Positions 35,521 through 48,590 are shown, numbered from the stretch's first letter. The stretch: DNA of 64,000 bases from Phlegmacium glaucopus (GCA_015039465.1 MU130224.1:132210-196209); one strand, 5' to 3'. Translations and numbers: made by a program. The notes: generated by a model not told the origin, from the letters alone.

Positions 35521-35761
35521 CTAAGATGGATTCAGACAGATTTGATGAATTTTGTCAAAGCGATGTAACTGCGATATACCTTAGTATACCTTTCTGAATA
35601 AGGGATGGATAATGGATACCCTGTTACGAGTCCTATTTATACGAGTCCTACTTATTTATAGGACTCGTTCTATTATGATCTGGATGGGCAAAAGTTTGGC
35701 TGGTGTAACGCTCAACCTTCCGGCAGGCGCCGAATTCTGCGGAATTCAACATCCATCTTAG
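35521..35761. mobile_element. Possible small inverted-repeat element (241 bases)
   Basis: Bounded by a perfect 11-base inverted repeat, CTAAGATGGAT at 35521-35531 and ATCCATCTTAG at 35751-35761. It lies between the B-flank repeat and the start of a transporter relic. It contains the hairpin described separately. No clear target-site duplication was seen, so calling it a MITE is tentative. Confidence 0.4.
35641..35668. repeat. Perfect hairpin, 10-base stem and 8-base loop
   Basis: ACGAGTCCTA at 35641-35650 pairs with TAGGACTCGT at 35659-35668. A direct copy ACGAGTCCTATTTAT precedes it at 35626. Could be a cruciform or a terminator-like fold. Confidence 0.8.
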
Positions 35762-36180
35762 AGGTTTTTTCTCCTTGTCTGTATTATAACGAATTAAATG
35801 GGATTTAACTCTAACTAGCTCATTTTTCTGAGAACATGGGATATGTATGTATATCGCCCGTTTAGTTTCTGCCAATCTTCTTGTTTTCCTCTTTGGACGT
35901 ATTCTTGATGCACACAGGGATATGACCGTCCATGACCTTTCCCCGTCTGTGTTCCATGCTTATGGAGGACCTCCTCGGTGTTTGCAAGGACGCGATTGCT
36001 ATGTACATGTGATTTATTTGATGATCGGTGCGACGTTCCTTTCTTTGTTAATTAGTTTGTGGGTGGGGTATAGGGATAGCCAGAAGGCCAACGAACAATG
36101 TGGGCGATATTGTTGGTGAGGAAATTTGAAACTATGTTCCGAATTTTCCTCAAGTTTTCCTATAAAGTGGGTCAACCATA
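35762..36180 (+). pseudogene. MFS transporter relic 4 (last exon only)
   Basis: Covers the last intron and exon 9 of the transporter (FSENMGYVCI.., GRILDAHRDMTVHDLSPSVF, DCYVHVIYLMIGATFL). A small insertion after the ATCGCCCG equivalent shifts the frame near 35,865, and the tail reads KANEQCGRYCW rather than KADNGG. All upstream exons are missing. Confidence 0.85.
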
Positions 36181-36688
36181 GAAGATATCAAATTGTCAGA
36201 GTTACTACATAATAGAACGGATGATTCAATTATATCGTTCAACACAATGCTTCCATCCGATGCATTCTTCCGACTACGGTAGAATGCAATCCCAGGCTCT
36301 AGGACAGTGCCTTGCATCTCACAGCTTCCGTGGGACCCTCAGGCTAATCGTTTTAGATGCCAAATCTCACTAGAGTGCTGGGTTAATACGTTGCTGGTCT
36401 GTGGGATTAATGTCTTCAGGATGGAACAGCGAATCGCAGATATTTACAGAAAATCATGGATTTATATGAAATTTTGTTACACATACAGACAATTGAAAGA
36501 CAACGGCTGAGAAATACAGGAGAAATACAGATCATGTTGCAACGGTCATTTTCTTGCCAGAAAAATACAGATCCTCGCGGCGCAGGATGGACAAAATCCG
36601 ATTTGACCGGGGTCCCCGCTGATCTCCGTTGCTTGCAGCAGAGTTGATTTTCACTGGGGGGCATTAGACTGGAGTAGCTTGTCAGCAA
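36181..36688. repeat. Modules D (shortened) and E, copy 3
   Basis: 36181-36375 holds a shortened module D that stops after the LDAKSH equivalent and is joined directly to module E at 36,385. No open frame is conserved. Confidence 0.6.
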
Positions 36689-38704
36689 TTAATTCAGAAT
36701 TATAGACGATCTGAAATTACGCACTTGACGGTCTCTATAAATCACCCTATCCTTCCATCCCTGCGGCTCATGATCGACGGGTTGGTGCTCAGCTAAGGCG
36801 AGTGCCATAACCTCGGTCGGGTTGCTTTGATAGCTACCATGTGTTGTTCGTATAATAGCTAAAATCATGATAACGAAGGAAGTAAAGTTGATGATTGTGA
36901 GTGGTATAATAGGGCCGATATTTTCAGGCCCCGTGGACCAGCCGAAAACCGTATAGGTACCATTCCCGGTGACGATGCGACTACATTCGAGAGGTGCCCC
37001 GGACGTATATAACAAACGACTATATGTCGCCTGCAAGAATAACCGTGAATAAAGAAAGGTGGACTTCTAAGTATGACGTACCAAGTACTCCAAAACACCT
37101 TCAATCATAAGTTTATATAACCTCAGAGTTATGACATCCAGTTCCTGGGGGGTCAGGCTTGACACGTCGAAGTACTTCATTCCAAAGGTGACAATGGAAT
37201 CGCCTGCCTCATTAGATACATCACTTTGAGACTCTTGTATAAGGCTGCCCAAATTTGTGACTGCAAGATCGATGAAGTCTGGAAATGTGGGAGCAACGCC
37301 GCCATTTGGTTCCGTTGTGGAAAAAAAATCTTCAGTCGAATTATACTCCACGGGGAATATGGCGAGTTGTGCTTGAGATACGGTGCAAGTCATGTTCCTA
37401 ACCGCCGCATTATAAGCGCCACTTCCCTGAAGATATAGGGAATACGATGCTTCGGTAGCATTTGGAGGAGATTTACATGCCCAGAACGCAAGAGTATTCC
37501 GGAACTGGTCCACTTCGTATGTTGTTTCATTCGTCAAAGCAACAGTTTGTCCGCCGCAAGTCGCATTGTATGAGATAACGTCACTGGATACGTTAAAAGT
37601 GTTTATCGGGCTTTGTGTATCATAGTTGCAGCTGATATTGATGTTGAGACCTTGTTGGAGTACTGTGTAGCTGTATGATGTATTTGATAACACTGAAGGG
37701 GGCGAAGGTTCAATTATGTCGAAATCAACAGGGCCCTGCGGGCCCATGGGCAAAACGCCTCGAATAGATCCTAAGAATTGTAGACCTGAGAGCTGACTGT
37801 AAACGATGGTTCTAGTGTCGCCTTCAATCGACGAAAGGATCTGCAGAGAATTTTATCAGGATACAAACATGAGCGATGAGAGTTTCCGAGTTTACGTTAC
37901 TGCGCCCCGATTCCAGGACGTCAACGATCTGATTCTCCACAAGGCAGGTAGTATAGGGAATGTTTCCAAGCATCTGTACATGTAGTAACAAGCGGCCAGA
38001 AGGTTAGGCCTCCAAGTTGGTTGTAATTATAATCTGTCACTCACCGCCCAGCCGCACACGGGACCGCTAATGTTATTGGGATTTGATCTGAGGTAGTTTA
38101 GGCAGGTAGTATCATTCGTTGAGAAGTCGAGCTCGACTCCCTGGACTTTGAATGGCCTTTCGAACGAGACAGGACCAAGAAGACTCGTGAAGCCTGATAT
38201 TCCGAACGTAAATGCCGCCCAACAACCAATGATTAAGGCTGCACGTAAAATCCTGCTTTTTTTGCTGCATAAATAGGAAATGTCTTTTGGCCCCCAAGGA
38301 ATTTTGTGAGAGCTAAAACCTGATATCAATGAAAGGCCAAAGAGATTGAGATCATTTCTGGTGATCCACTCCTGGGAGAAACGGATGACAGCGGTCGAAA
38401 AGAGATAGGCGAGGATCATGTTGATGAGTGTGCTAATAAAGGTTAGGAAGAAGTAGCTGGTGACATGGGGGTGTGCATGCACATAAATTGCTAGACTGTC
38501 GGGCATCTGGATACCGTCCGAGTCGCGAACTTGGCTGAAGAATATCCAAGGCCACAACAGCATGACTGTAATGCAAACCAACCAGAAAATGTCACTAGCG
38601 CGAATTCTTCTCCACCATCCAACAGGATTCTGGGCGGTTGTTGAATAAGCGGGACGACGGTCAGAGGGAGTCTCAATGTGTGAAATTGGAGCTCTGGAAG
38701 CCAT
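36689..38704 (-). CDS. Four-span surface glycoprotein family, copy B3
   Basis: Four exons, 38704-38045, 37973-37896, 37840-37082 and 37030-36689, give 612 residues. The N-terminal three-span part is almost the same as B2, with a 2-3 residue insertion after the first span (VRDSDGIQMP for ARDGIQMP). Exon 2 begins MLGNIPYTTC. The ectodomain end differs from its paralogues in a block around the Ser/Leu-rich DVSSLTPQELDVI segment, while GVLEYL and the last exon are conserved. Intact frame. Its closest relative in the window is B2, judged from long shared stretches, which suggests the two units arose from a recent duplication. Confidence 0.75.
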
Positions 38705-39539
38705 TGCACTGGTGGGGGAGACTGTTTTTTTTTCCGTCATTTATATAACCAGCGAAAATTAGTCGACACAGCCATAGATGAGTGATTCCTTGTTCCAAAC
38801 TTGAAAGAACAATAACTTGGCCAGTGTATTCTTCTATTAGTCCGAGTCGAAGGATGACAAAATTGCTATATGTTTGATCACCGGCGACCGTTAGGTGTGG
38901 GAAATGGTTCGCGGGTTGTGAATCACAGCCATAGATGAGTGATTCCTAAAAACCACTTAGGGTTTAGAACCTCCTCTTTCCTGAAAGTATGAACTGTAAA
39001 CTTGAATCGTACTATAGTCGTTTGCATTTTGCTTTGCACAACAAAATTTTCATAGCAGTGTTTGATGTGACCATCTGTCGATCAGGTTTAGCCAAACAGG
39101 GTCCCCCAAAGGTTGCAGAAGGCAGCGAGAGGCAGCGTCGATACTATGTATGTACAGGTCAGAGTGGTCAGGAGGGTCGGTGACGAAGTCAAGTCATGAT
39201 GTGGGTCAGACCTTTTTTGGAAATTCCTTGATGAATAGATACAGAGATAACGTCATAACACCTCGTGCCAACCGCAGATCGTCCTTCGCCCATGACCGTA
39301 ACTTTTATGCTTGACGCGGGCTTCCTGATAAACTTTTTTTTGTTATCTGCAAACTCCACAGCCTTGACCTACCCCTTTCCGGTAAGATGGAACTCTTGAA
39401 ACATGCATGTTTTCATCAACGTTTATAAGTAAATCGATCCGGCGCTTACTAGTAATCCCAGTTGCCAGCTGACAAGTTTCTTTTCTTCTCGGTTTACTAG
39501 TACACAGCGATCGTGGAATTAATAACTAATCCGCCTCTG
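38705..39539. repeat. Upstream flank repeat of B genes (unit 3)
   Basis: Closely matches 34426-35200, including the CTTGTTCCAAACTTGAAAGA block and the GGGTTTAGAACCTCCTC segment. Contains the B3 promoter. No gene is supported. Confidence 0.6.
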
Positions 39540-41380
39540 TGCAGATAATTCTATTGCGGAACCCACCTTGGTTAGTTGCGAAACCCTAACCAATGACAGA
39601 AAAAGGTTTAGCGCCAGGCTGTGACCATCACAATTGCATAACTGCTCCGCTCGGTACACATAAGTACGCGGATCTCGTCAATAACCAACCAAGACGGCTC
39701 ACACGCACTCATTACAGTGGATGCACTAGGAATTCATGGGCGTCATCCAATGATCATAATCGTGGCAGGTGTGCTGAATTAAAATCATCGTGAGTGTTTT
39801 CTATCTCAAATGACTTAATATTCTCATAAAGGTGCGCATATGGTACTAGCACATCTAGGCTTTCTTCTTCATGTGACCGACCATTTCTCATACATATATG
39901 CGCCCCATTCTGCGCCAGCGTTGGGCTCGTGAATGGCGAGTAAGTCTCAATTTTGACTATTTCAACCACCTTTCTATTACCATCTATCAATAACAAAAAA
40001 CGAGTCCCAGTGCTGGGTCAATATGTTGCTGGTCTGTGGGATTAATGGGTTCAGGATGGAAAGGGATTAGCAGATTTTTACAAAAATCATTGAGGCAATA
40101 TAAAAATTTGCTACATACAGACAATTGACAGACAACGGCCGAGACATGCAGATGAGAACGGAGAAATGCAGAAATATCCCTCATTCATGTTGCAGCGGTC
40201 ATTTTCTTGCCAGAAAAATACAGATCCTTGCAGAAAAAAAATCCACAGGATGGACAGATCCGACTTGAAAGGCGACTTTCAGAATTGCTGCTGGACTCCA
40301 TTATTTACAGGCTCCGAGTCCGAGTCGGGCGTTCCGTGGCGTGACATCCACTTTTGGTAGTGTTGATCCGTCGCACTGGGATTTCAGAGAAAAACTCCTT
40401 TTCGGAGAGAAAGGGCCGAGAAAGGGGCTTCGCAATACAATTATCCTATTAGAAGAAGTAAGAACTCATTCATTTACAACGACAGAGAAGTCGACTTTTG
40501 AATAGGTATTGGATTGGGAAGCAGGGACGACGGAAGGCCTTAGGTTTTTTTATGGAACTTCTATGGTATAAATGCATGCTAGAAGGTTTACAGCTCAGAT
40601 AATAATAAAAATTAGTCCGTCTAACACATTCATCCTTCCCCGTCTGGGCGGTCTGCCAGCGTGGTTTAGGCCTTTAGTTACCTAAGCGCTGAAAGAAGCC
40701 ATCTTGAAATGTTTTCCTCGTTGTACAATCCCCATGAGGTGAATAGGTTTATTTTATAGTTTTTTTTTTCCTTCAAAATGACTTAGCAAACCTGTGAAAA
40801 CGAAGTTCGAAGATTGGACCTTCTGATTTTTGGAAGAGCATCATGGTGCACTGAGACGGCGTTTGTCACGGTTCTAAATATAGCAATGAGGTAAGATAGA
40901 TAGCAATAAACAATAACAATAAGGGTGTGAACTCTTGAGTACTTACTGAACAGTGGACCAGGGCCAGACGGCTAGAGGTTACCAGTTAGGCCTGGGATAA
41001 ACGATTTGAGCTTGCGATTGCTTACCTGACATGCATTGACATGTAAAGGAACTCCTTTCACTCTTGAGCTGGGTACTAAGCTTACCACGACCTTGGTCTA
41101 GTGGCTGCTGATATCGTCCTGTACATGTGTAGAACGTTCGTCGTTAACGGCGACTCGGACGTTTTAACAAAATAAAGTTCAAAGGTTTGCAATCTCCAAA
41201 TGTGAATCTTATTCAATAAGATTGGCACGTAGGTATACGGACAGACCCCTTCCTGCGAAATCAATGGATGTACGAATGCCAGTGAGTGTGAATCGATACC
41301 ATACCGAAAGGCGGTATTGTCAACCATCAGAATCTGAATCTGACAAAGGCCGTAGGTTGTTGACAGTGTCATAATGTTTC
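39540..41380. repeat. Large duplicated non-coding block, left copy
   Basis: About 1.8 kb that aligns almost end to end with 52085-53888, with small indels. It contains an isolated module E at 40015-40260 without any B gene. Two stretches are strikingly conserved: 40340-40680 and 40740-41120. The longest open frame on the minus strand (41372-41082, 96 codons) is cut off in the other copy, so I do not call it a gene. Confidence 0.75.
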
Positions 41381-41845
41381 GAATCCGAGGATCAAAGGAT
41401 GACTTGAATTAGGGTCCAGAGAGAGTGGTGTGTGATGTGTGTGTCGTTGAGGGGGCCTGGGATGACTTCAGCGACTGAATTGGCGAAACATCCCATAGTA
41501 CTAGCGAACTTCTGAGTTCTCCTTCGTATTCTGTCGCCAAAAGAAACAAAAAGAGAACACCGTTATTCTGCTCCGGACTCGAAATGGGAGTCAAGAGGTC
41601 TCTTTCAAGTCATCTAAAAAGGGAGGATATATTCCCAAGAAGTTGTTATTGGGGGTAGTCACGAGGAGATTCCAGAGGCCCGAGTTCCGTAATCCCACTA
41701 GAAGCGCCAGTTTATGGGACTCTTTTACTTGTTCCAAAAATTTCCAAAGTTGAATTCCCTGTGCACAAGCGGGAAAAGGCAAATACGTCCGACTTGCAGG
41801 TTGAAGGAGTTGGGAGGAAGGATTCTTCCCACGTATTTTCCCGAA
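41381..41845. repeat. Block shared with the B1 upstream region
   Basis: Matches segments of 26975-27400 (AGAGAACACCGTTATTCTGC; CGAGGAGATTCCAGAGGCCC) but lacks the 57-base tandem repeat and has its own insertion at 41400-41490. No gene seen. Confidence 0.5.
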
Positions 41846-42497
41846 CCTGAATCTTGACGAATGCGAGTTTTGTCAAGCTATGATGCTGGCGCCCTTCTAC
41901 TGACATTACAGTTCGCGTCATCTCGTTATGAGTTGCCTGATAATCCTACATCCGCAGGCATGCTGTTGTCTGGTGAATTTCAACCCTTGCAGACTGCGTA
42001 TACATTTTGGGCGGCGATCAAGCCGGTATTGACAAGATTTTGAAGGGGCGGGTTTCCAGCGAAATAACATGGCTATTCAAGGAACATGCAGGGCCACCAT
42101 GCTTGCGGAGCTTGTTCTAAGCGATATTCCTTTCAAATAAAAGTTCAACTTTAGAGGGAAGAACTTCACGGTTGATAATTGGGAATGTAGAATGACGGGT
42201 CCGAGCGCTGGGTTAATGCGTTGCTGGTCTGTGGGATTAATGGCTTAGCGAATATTTACAGAAAATCATGGATTCATATAAAATTTTGTTGCATACACAA
42301 TTGACAGATAACGGCCGAGAAATGCAGATGAGAACGGAGAAATGCAGATCATGTTGCAACATGGTCATTTTCTTTCCGGAAAAATACAGATCCTCGCGGC
42401 GCAGGATGGACAAAATCCGATTTGGCCGGGAACTCCGTTACTTGCAGCAGAGTTGGTTTTCACTGAGGGGCATTAGACTGGAGTAGCCTGTCAGCGA
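41846..42497. repeat. Modules D and E, copy 4, no transporter relic in front
   Basis: Module D starts abruptly at the CTTGACGAATGCGAG position, with all transporter sequence lost, and carries the frame YELPDNPTSAGMLLSGE. Module E follows from about 42,230 to the B4 stop. Confidence 0.6.
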
Positions 42498-44507
42498 TTA
42501 ATTCAGAATTTTAGACAATCTGAAATTACGCACTTGACGGTCTCTAAAAATCACCCTGTCCTTCCATCCCTGCGGCTCATCAGCGTGATGATGCTCAGCT
42601 AAGGCGAGTGCCATAGGCTCGGTCGGGTCACTTTGATAGCTGCCATGGGTTGTTCGTATAATAGCTAAAATCATGATAACGAAGGAAGTGAAGTTGATGA
42701 TTGTGAGTGGCATAAGAAGGCCGATATTATCAGACCCTGTGAACCAGCCGAAAACCGTATAGGTACCATTCCCGGTGACGTTGCGGTTACAAGAGGTGGG
42801 AGCCCCGGCCGCGTATAACAAACGACTATATGTGGCCTGCAAGAATAACCGTGAATAAAGAAAGGTGAACGCTTCTAAGTATGACGTACCAAGTACTCCA
42901 AAACACCTTGAATCATAAGTTCATATAACCTTAGATTTACGAGATCCGGTTGCTGAAAGTTGAAGTCCAAACCGAAGTACTTTGCTCCAAAGGTTTGAAT
43001 GGAATCAGCTACCTCATTAGATACAACACCTTGAGACTCTTGCATAAGGTCGCTCAATCCTTCTACTGCACGATCGATGAAGTCTGGAAATGTGGGAGCA
43101 ACGCCGCCAGATGATTCCTGTGTGGAAAAAAAACCTTTGGTTGAATTATATGTCACGGGGAATATAGCGGATTGTGCTTGAGATACGGTGCAAGTCATAT
43201 TCCCAACCGACGGATCATAAGCGCTATTTCCCCGAAGATATAGGGAATACGATAATGCTTCGGTACCATTTGGAGGAGATTTGCATGCCCAGAACGCGAG
43301 AGTATTCTGGAACTCGTCCACTTCGTATGTTGTTCCATTCGTCAAAGCAACAGTTTGTCCGCCGCAAGTCGCATTGTATGAGATGAGACCACTGGATACG
43401 TTAAAAGTGTTTATCGGGCTTTGTGTATCATATTTGCAGCTGACACTGATGTTGAGACCTTGTTGGAATAGTGTGTAGCTGTATGATGTATTTGATAACG
43501 GGGGCGAAACTTGAACTGTGTTGAAAGCAGGAACGCCATTTGGGCCCATGGGCAAAACGCCCCGAATAGATCCTAAGAATTGTAGACCTGAGAGCTGACT
43601 GTAATCGATGGTTAGAGGGTGGTCATTTTGAATCATCGAAAGGATCTGCAGAGAATTTTATCAGCATACAAGCCATGAGCGATGAGAGTTTCCGAGTTTA
43701 CGTTACCGCGCCCTGATTCCAGGACGTCAACGAGCTGATTCGCCGCAAGGCAGGTAGTATAGGGAAAGTCGCGATACCTCTGTACATGTAGTAACAAGCG
43801 GCCAGGAAGTTAGACCTCCAAGTTGGTTATAATTATAACATGACACTCACCGTCCAGGTGCACAAACTGCCACCAATGTCATTGGGATTTGATCTGAGGT
43901 AGTTTAGGCAGGCAGTATCATTCGTTGAGAAGTCGAGCTCGGTTCCGTTGAGTTGGGATTTCTTGTCGAACGGATCAGGTTCAAGAAGACTCGTGATGCC
44001 TGATGTTCCGAACGTAAATGCCGCCCAACATAAAATGATTAAGGTTGCACGTAAAGTTCTGCTCTTTTTCTTGCATACATAGGAAATGTCTTTTGGCCCC
44101 CAAGGAATTTTTTGAGAGCTAAAACCTGAGATCAATGTAAGGCCAAAGAGATTGAGATGGTTTTTCGTGATCCACTCCTGAGCGAAACGGATGACAGCCG
44201 TCGAAAAGAGATAGGCGACGATCATGTTGATGAGTGTGCTAATAAAGGTTATGAAGAAGTTGGTGATGTGGGGGTGTGCATGTACATAAATTGCTAGATT
44301 GTCGGGCATCTGGATACCGTCGCGAGCTTGGCTGAAGAATATCCAAGGCCACAACAGCATGACTATGATGAAAACCAACCAGAAAATGTCACTAGTGCGA
44401 ATTCTTCTCCACCATCCAACAGGTTGCTGGGCGGTTGGTGGATATGCGGCCCGGGGACGATGGTCAGAGGGAGTCTCAATGTGTGAAATTGGAGATCTGG
44501 AGGCCAT
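42498..44507 (-). CDS. Four-span surface glycoprotein family, copy B4
   Basis: Four exons, 44507-43851, 43779-43702, 43645-42890 and 42836-42498, give 609 residues. TM1 reads FWLVFIIVMLLWPWIFF. The inner loop is more basic than in paralogues (VCKKKSRTLRATL). Exon 2 begins RYRDFPYTTCLAANQ, the most divergent start of the five, and the segment before it (EPDPFDKKSQLNG) also differs. The ectodomain retains YNATCGGQT, WACKSPPNGTEA and FIDRAVEGL. An SL insertion is present in EALSYSLYL. Frame and splice sites are intact. Confidence 0.75.
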
Positions 44508-45600
44508 TGCACTAGTGGGGGAGAGGAAAGAATTTTCGTCGTTTATTATAACCAGTGAAAATTAGTGACACAGCCATAGATGGGTGATTCGTTCCAAACT
44601 TGAAAGAACAATGACCTTGGCAATCTATTAGTCGAAGGATGACAACATTACTACATGTTTGATCACCGGTGACCGTTGGATGCGGGAAATGGTTCGCAGG
44701 TTGTGAACCACAGCCATAGATGAGTGATTCCTAAAAATCACTTAGGGTTTAGAACCTCCTCTTTCCTGAAAGCATGAAATGTAAACTTGAATCAGTCGTT
44801 TGCATTTTGTTTTGCACAACCAAATTCACAGCAGCTGTCAATCAGGTTTAGCCGAATACGTTCAGCAAAGGGTCGCAGAAGGCAGCGTTGTATACAACTT
44901 AGCCTGACTCGGGGTCAGAGTCAGGTCAGTGACTAAGTCAAGGGATGAGGCTCAGCTCTCAGACCCTTTTTGGAAATTCAGATAATTTCCGGAGATAACA
45001 TCATAACGCCTCGTGCCAACCGCACTGAGACATCGTGTATGTGAGTATATATATAGGGCTTTCGCCTGTGACCGTAACTTTTATCCTTGACGCGCGCTTC
45101 CTGATAATCTTTTTTTGATATCTGCAAACTTCACAGCCTTGACCTACCCTTGCCGGTAAGATCGAACTCTTGAAACGTGCATGTTTCCATCGACGTTTAT
45201 AAGTAAATCGATCGGATTAATCCTGATTGTGGAATTAATAACTAATCCGCCACCGTGCGGCTTTGAAGGGTTATTTATCGACAATTCAAAGACATGTGCG
45301 GTATCACCGTGCGTAATACTTATATACCATGTCAATTCGGACTTATTGATGCTTAACCTTTCGACTCGGATATCCTTAGCTCTTCCTCACTGGCAGAATC
45401 ACAGCTTCTCCTTCCCTTCGAGTTTCACATGCGACAGCAGATGATCAAGAGCCCGTCTGATTGTTTAATTTCATTGTTACCTCTCAAGTTGACTCCTAGA
45501 AGAGCACCGCAAAGATATGTCGTGATTCGTTAGCTGCCACGTAAATGAGGTTTCTTTTCTTTCTTTTAAGTTTACTAGTACACAGGCCTAAACCTAAACT
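44508..45600. repeat. Upstream flank repeat of B genes (unit 4)
   Basis: Same module as 34426-35520. A local TATATATATAG tract lies at 45047-45057. 45165-45320 closely matches 54500-54700. The B4 promoter lies at its left end. No gene supported. Confidence 0.6.
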
Positions 45601-45959
45601 TGGATCACGTAGCTAAGACATCTAATTTAATTCAAATTTATTACACTGGCGCAGACAAAGGCTGTACATACATGATTTCTGCATAAAGGTCCCTCATTAG
45701 TAAGTGGAGCGAACTCAGTGGAATGACAGTGTGGGCAATAGATCAGAAGGAGGAGGAGTGTTTTACGTGAAAGCAGTGATCAATTTTGATATTTGAGTTC
45801 AGGAACTCTAATATAATAAGGGGTGGTGCAGTGACGAAAGTTCTTTCAATGTTCACATGCACAGCTTGCCCACATGAGCGACAGGCTTTGTTCGCATCCA
45901 CTCTAACACCAATGTGAAATGTGAACAGGCTTCAATGTTCTTCAGAATAAAGATCTCTA
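45601..45959. other. Module C 3' flank, copy 2
   Basis: Contains the GCAGACAAAGGCTGTACATA marker and a single diverged unit of the 125-base repeat (about 45770-45905). No gene seen. Confidence 0.45.
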
Positions 45960-47730
45960 TGATTTTTGGAGCATCGATGGCATGTCTCAGACTCTCATCC
46001 TAGATTACTTCACTGGTTATGAACATAGCTTCGAAAATGTACTCTATGGACTCGGATGTGTAGGAACCAAAATGAATATCTTCTGTCGCTGCCAGACCCG
46101 TCTACTTGGCTCTGCCGTAGCACCTTTGCTCGTTTTCTTGCTTGTCCTTTGCCAGATCTAGAGAGCTTCCAACGAGTTGGAGGTTGATAGCTGGAAGCAG
46201 ACTGGTGAAAATGAGTAGGGTCCTCAACGTAAAAGGGTCTTACGTTGCGCCTTTCTCTGAGTTTATCTGCACATTTCCAGATTTTCCGGCCTCGGCAACA
46301 TGATAAGCTAGACATGTGAGCAAGCCACCTCTATGACTCTAGTATACAGGAAAGAGACTCACTCAGAACCAATATATCATCAAATCCCACTCTCTCATCG
46401 TGGTTGGTCCGATTAATTGGTGGGGCTCTTGGACTTTTTGCGATTCTAAACTTTGTATCATTTGAAGTTGTTTCCGTCGATTTTCGCCGCCCATTCCAAT
46501 GATTCAAGTTCTTCTGGAACATCTGCAAGATCAGATTGGGCAGACCTTGCTTCTTCCTTCCGCCAAATCCAGTGCAGATATAATTCTAGACGCTGATGTT
46601 GCTCCCCAAGGCTCTTCCTTCAAGTTGCCAAGTTGTCTGCGCAACAATTACAGCTGCATCATGGCGTATCATCGTCGTCGGAGACTCTTGCATAATGTGT
46701 AATACCATCCTAATTCAAAATCATTGGTTGGAAAAGGCTCTCGCAGTCAATGTTGACGCTTACCAAGTCTAAAATATTAGATTCTTCATAGCCCTCCGAA
46801 TTTTCATAAGGCAGAGAATCCAGACCGTTGCTTTCTGCTCTATGAACATCGTCTTTCACCATCTCAATAAATCCGTTCGTACGCCATTCAGGTAGCAAGC
46901 TCTCTAGTGAATGCACGGTCCCGACTCCATATCGCATAAAATATTGACACAGCGGGGCGACATATGCCTGACAGGCTGACCCATCTTCCCCGGGCCATGG
47001 AAGATATGATATTTCCGCAGAACAAGGCTGCTGATCAAACCCTTGGAAGGAGAATAAGAGTCTTCCCTGATGGTTTCAGTCAATGTCGGAGCAAAACCCA
47101 TGCACTTGAACGGACCTTGCATCCAATTTCCAAACACCTGGCTCCAACCTCCTCCACGTTCAATTTCTGCATCACTCATCCCACTGGAACTATCCCCCTG
47201 AACTCCAATTTCCCCTTGTGCACATCCTATTACAAAGTGATATCGCTCCACGAAAGGGTTAATGAGGATGTTGTAGGCATCTCTTCTTGTGAGCGGAGTC
47301 GGACCCAAATTCTCAAGTTTTCTGCGTATTGCTGATGTTGGCATATGAAGATTGTTGCAGCAACGAAGGTAACAATGAGGCGAACAGCGACATCAGTTGA
47401 AGGAAAATCTGTGAACAAATAGACCAGAATTTCTCCCGTGGTGACAATACAACTTGACCGGGTAGTAAGGAATGTCTATAAAATAGGATCAAATTAGCCA
47501 GAATGTAAGTTATGAGCTCAAGAGAAGTACCCGTAGCAGATCTTCTACCGGGGGTTTTCATAAGGTTTCAAAGATACAGTTAACAGAAGTTAGGAAGCGC
47601 AGGGAATATGGTGCGGTTCCCCCACATTATTTGCAATGTCATTGGCGCATGTTTCGCTGGACAAAGTAGGCCATTCAAACATTTTACGGCACGAAGCCGC
47701 GATACTAAAAGATGAGTGGAAGGTAGAGTG
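45960..47730 (-). pseudogene. Module C relic, copy 2
   Basis: Second copy of the unrecognised minus-strand module. The segment from the TDFPSTDVAVRLIVTFVAAT hydrophobic stretch (47,420-47,360) through GFAPTLTETIREDS (47,100) to SLESLLPEWRTNGFIEMVKD (46,900) and YENSEGYEESN is more open than in copy 1. The KDDVHRAESNGLDSLPYENS frame is continuous here but shifted in copy 1. However, the conserved frames do not join into one obvious protein, and the 5' end (about 47,600-47,730) carries a large deletion. The final segment (46,230-46,010) is in a different frame from its counterpart in copy 1. I treat it as a decayed gene. Confidence 0.4.
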
Positions 47731-47825
47731 AAACGTTAGCCTGAAAACCCGTTAGCAACTGCATGAGGAAGAAGCCTGTCTGGGTTCAATTACTAATGCC
47801 AGGGGGGCCAAAATAATGTATTGCG

Positions 47826-48590
47826 TCAGGCTGGCTACGGGAGACTACGACAACTCCCTGTCTGACGAAACTCAGGCGCTGAAATGGCAGGCAGCACAAG
47901 TTTCTCCTATCAGCGTTTCGAACTCTGGAGGGCAGATCATGATAGGTACATACCCACTACACACGTATCCTCTCTTACATTTCTAACCCTCTCATTGAAC
48001 AGGCTTCTTCTCGGATTTTGCTAAGAAGCTATGTATATAAAACCCCACGCTCTCACTCTCTCGCCCTCGTCTCATTCTTATGTCATTTCTCAAGTTATCG
48101 CTGGAAATGTCTCCAATATCTCAAACTTGATCGCACGCGCTCTGCTTGGTTTGGCTCCATGGAAGCATAACAGCCTTGGTCCCCACTGTGTCTCTAGAAT
48201 AGTTCGGGTTATTTTTCCCTTTCTTGTCTGTATTATACCGAAATAAACGGAATTCTACTCTCACCAACTCATTTTTCTGAGAACTGGGGATATCTATGCA
48301 TATCACCTGCTTTTTCCGCCAATCTTCTTGCTTTCCTTTTTGGACGGATTCTTAATGCGCACAGGGATAAGGCCGTCCAGGACCTTTCCCCGTCTGCGTT
48401 CCATGCTTATGGAGGACCGCCTCGGTGTTTGCAAGGACGCGATTGCTATGTACATGCGGTTTAGTTTGTGGGCAGGTATAGGGATAGCCAGAAGGCAGAC
48501 AATGGGGGCAGTATTGTTGGTGAGGAAATTTGAAAGTGTGTTCCGAATTTTCCTCAAATTTTCCTGTGAAGTCGGTCAAGCATAGAAGAT
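47826..48590 (+). pseudogene. MFS transporter relic 5 (exons 7-9)
   Basis: Begins inside exon 7 (DNSLSDETQALKWQAAQVSPI), followed by the intron and exon 8 (FFSDFAKKLY region) with an in-frame disruption near 48,130 (the NLWIASALLG equivalent has lost bases). Exon 9 has lost the YLTIGATFLSLLI segment near 48,462. The splice donor after exon 8 is mutated (GGGTTATTTTTCC where the intact copies have GGGTTACGTGAG). Clearly non-functional. Confidence 0.85.

Noticed and set aside
41082..41372. 96-codon minus-strand frame in the duplicated block
   Set aside because: The counterpart in the other copy is cut by the insertion at 53,889, so conservation of the protein cannot be tested. No known motif.
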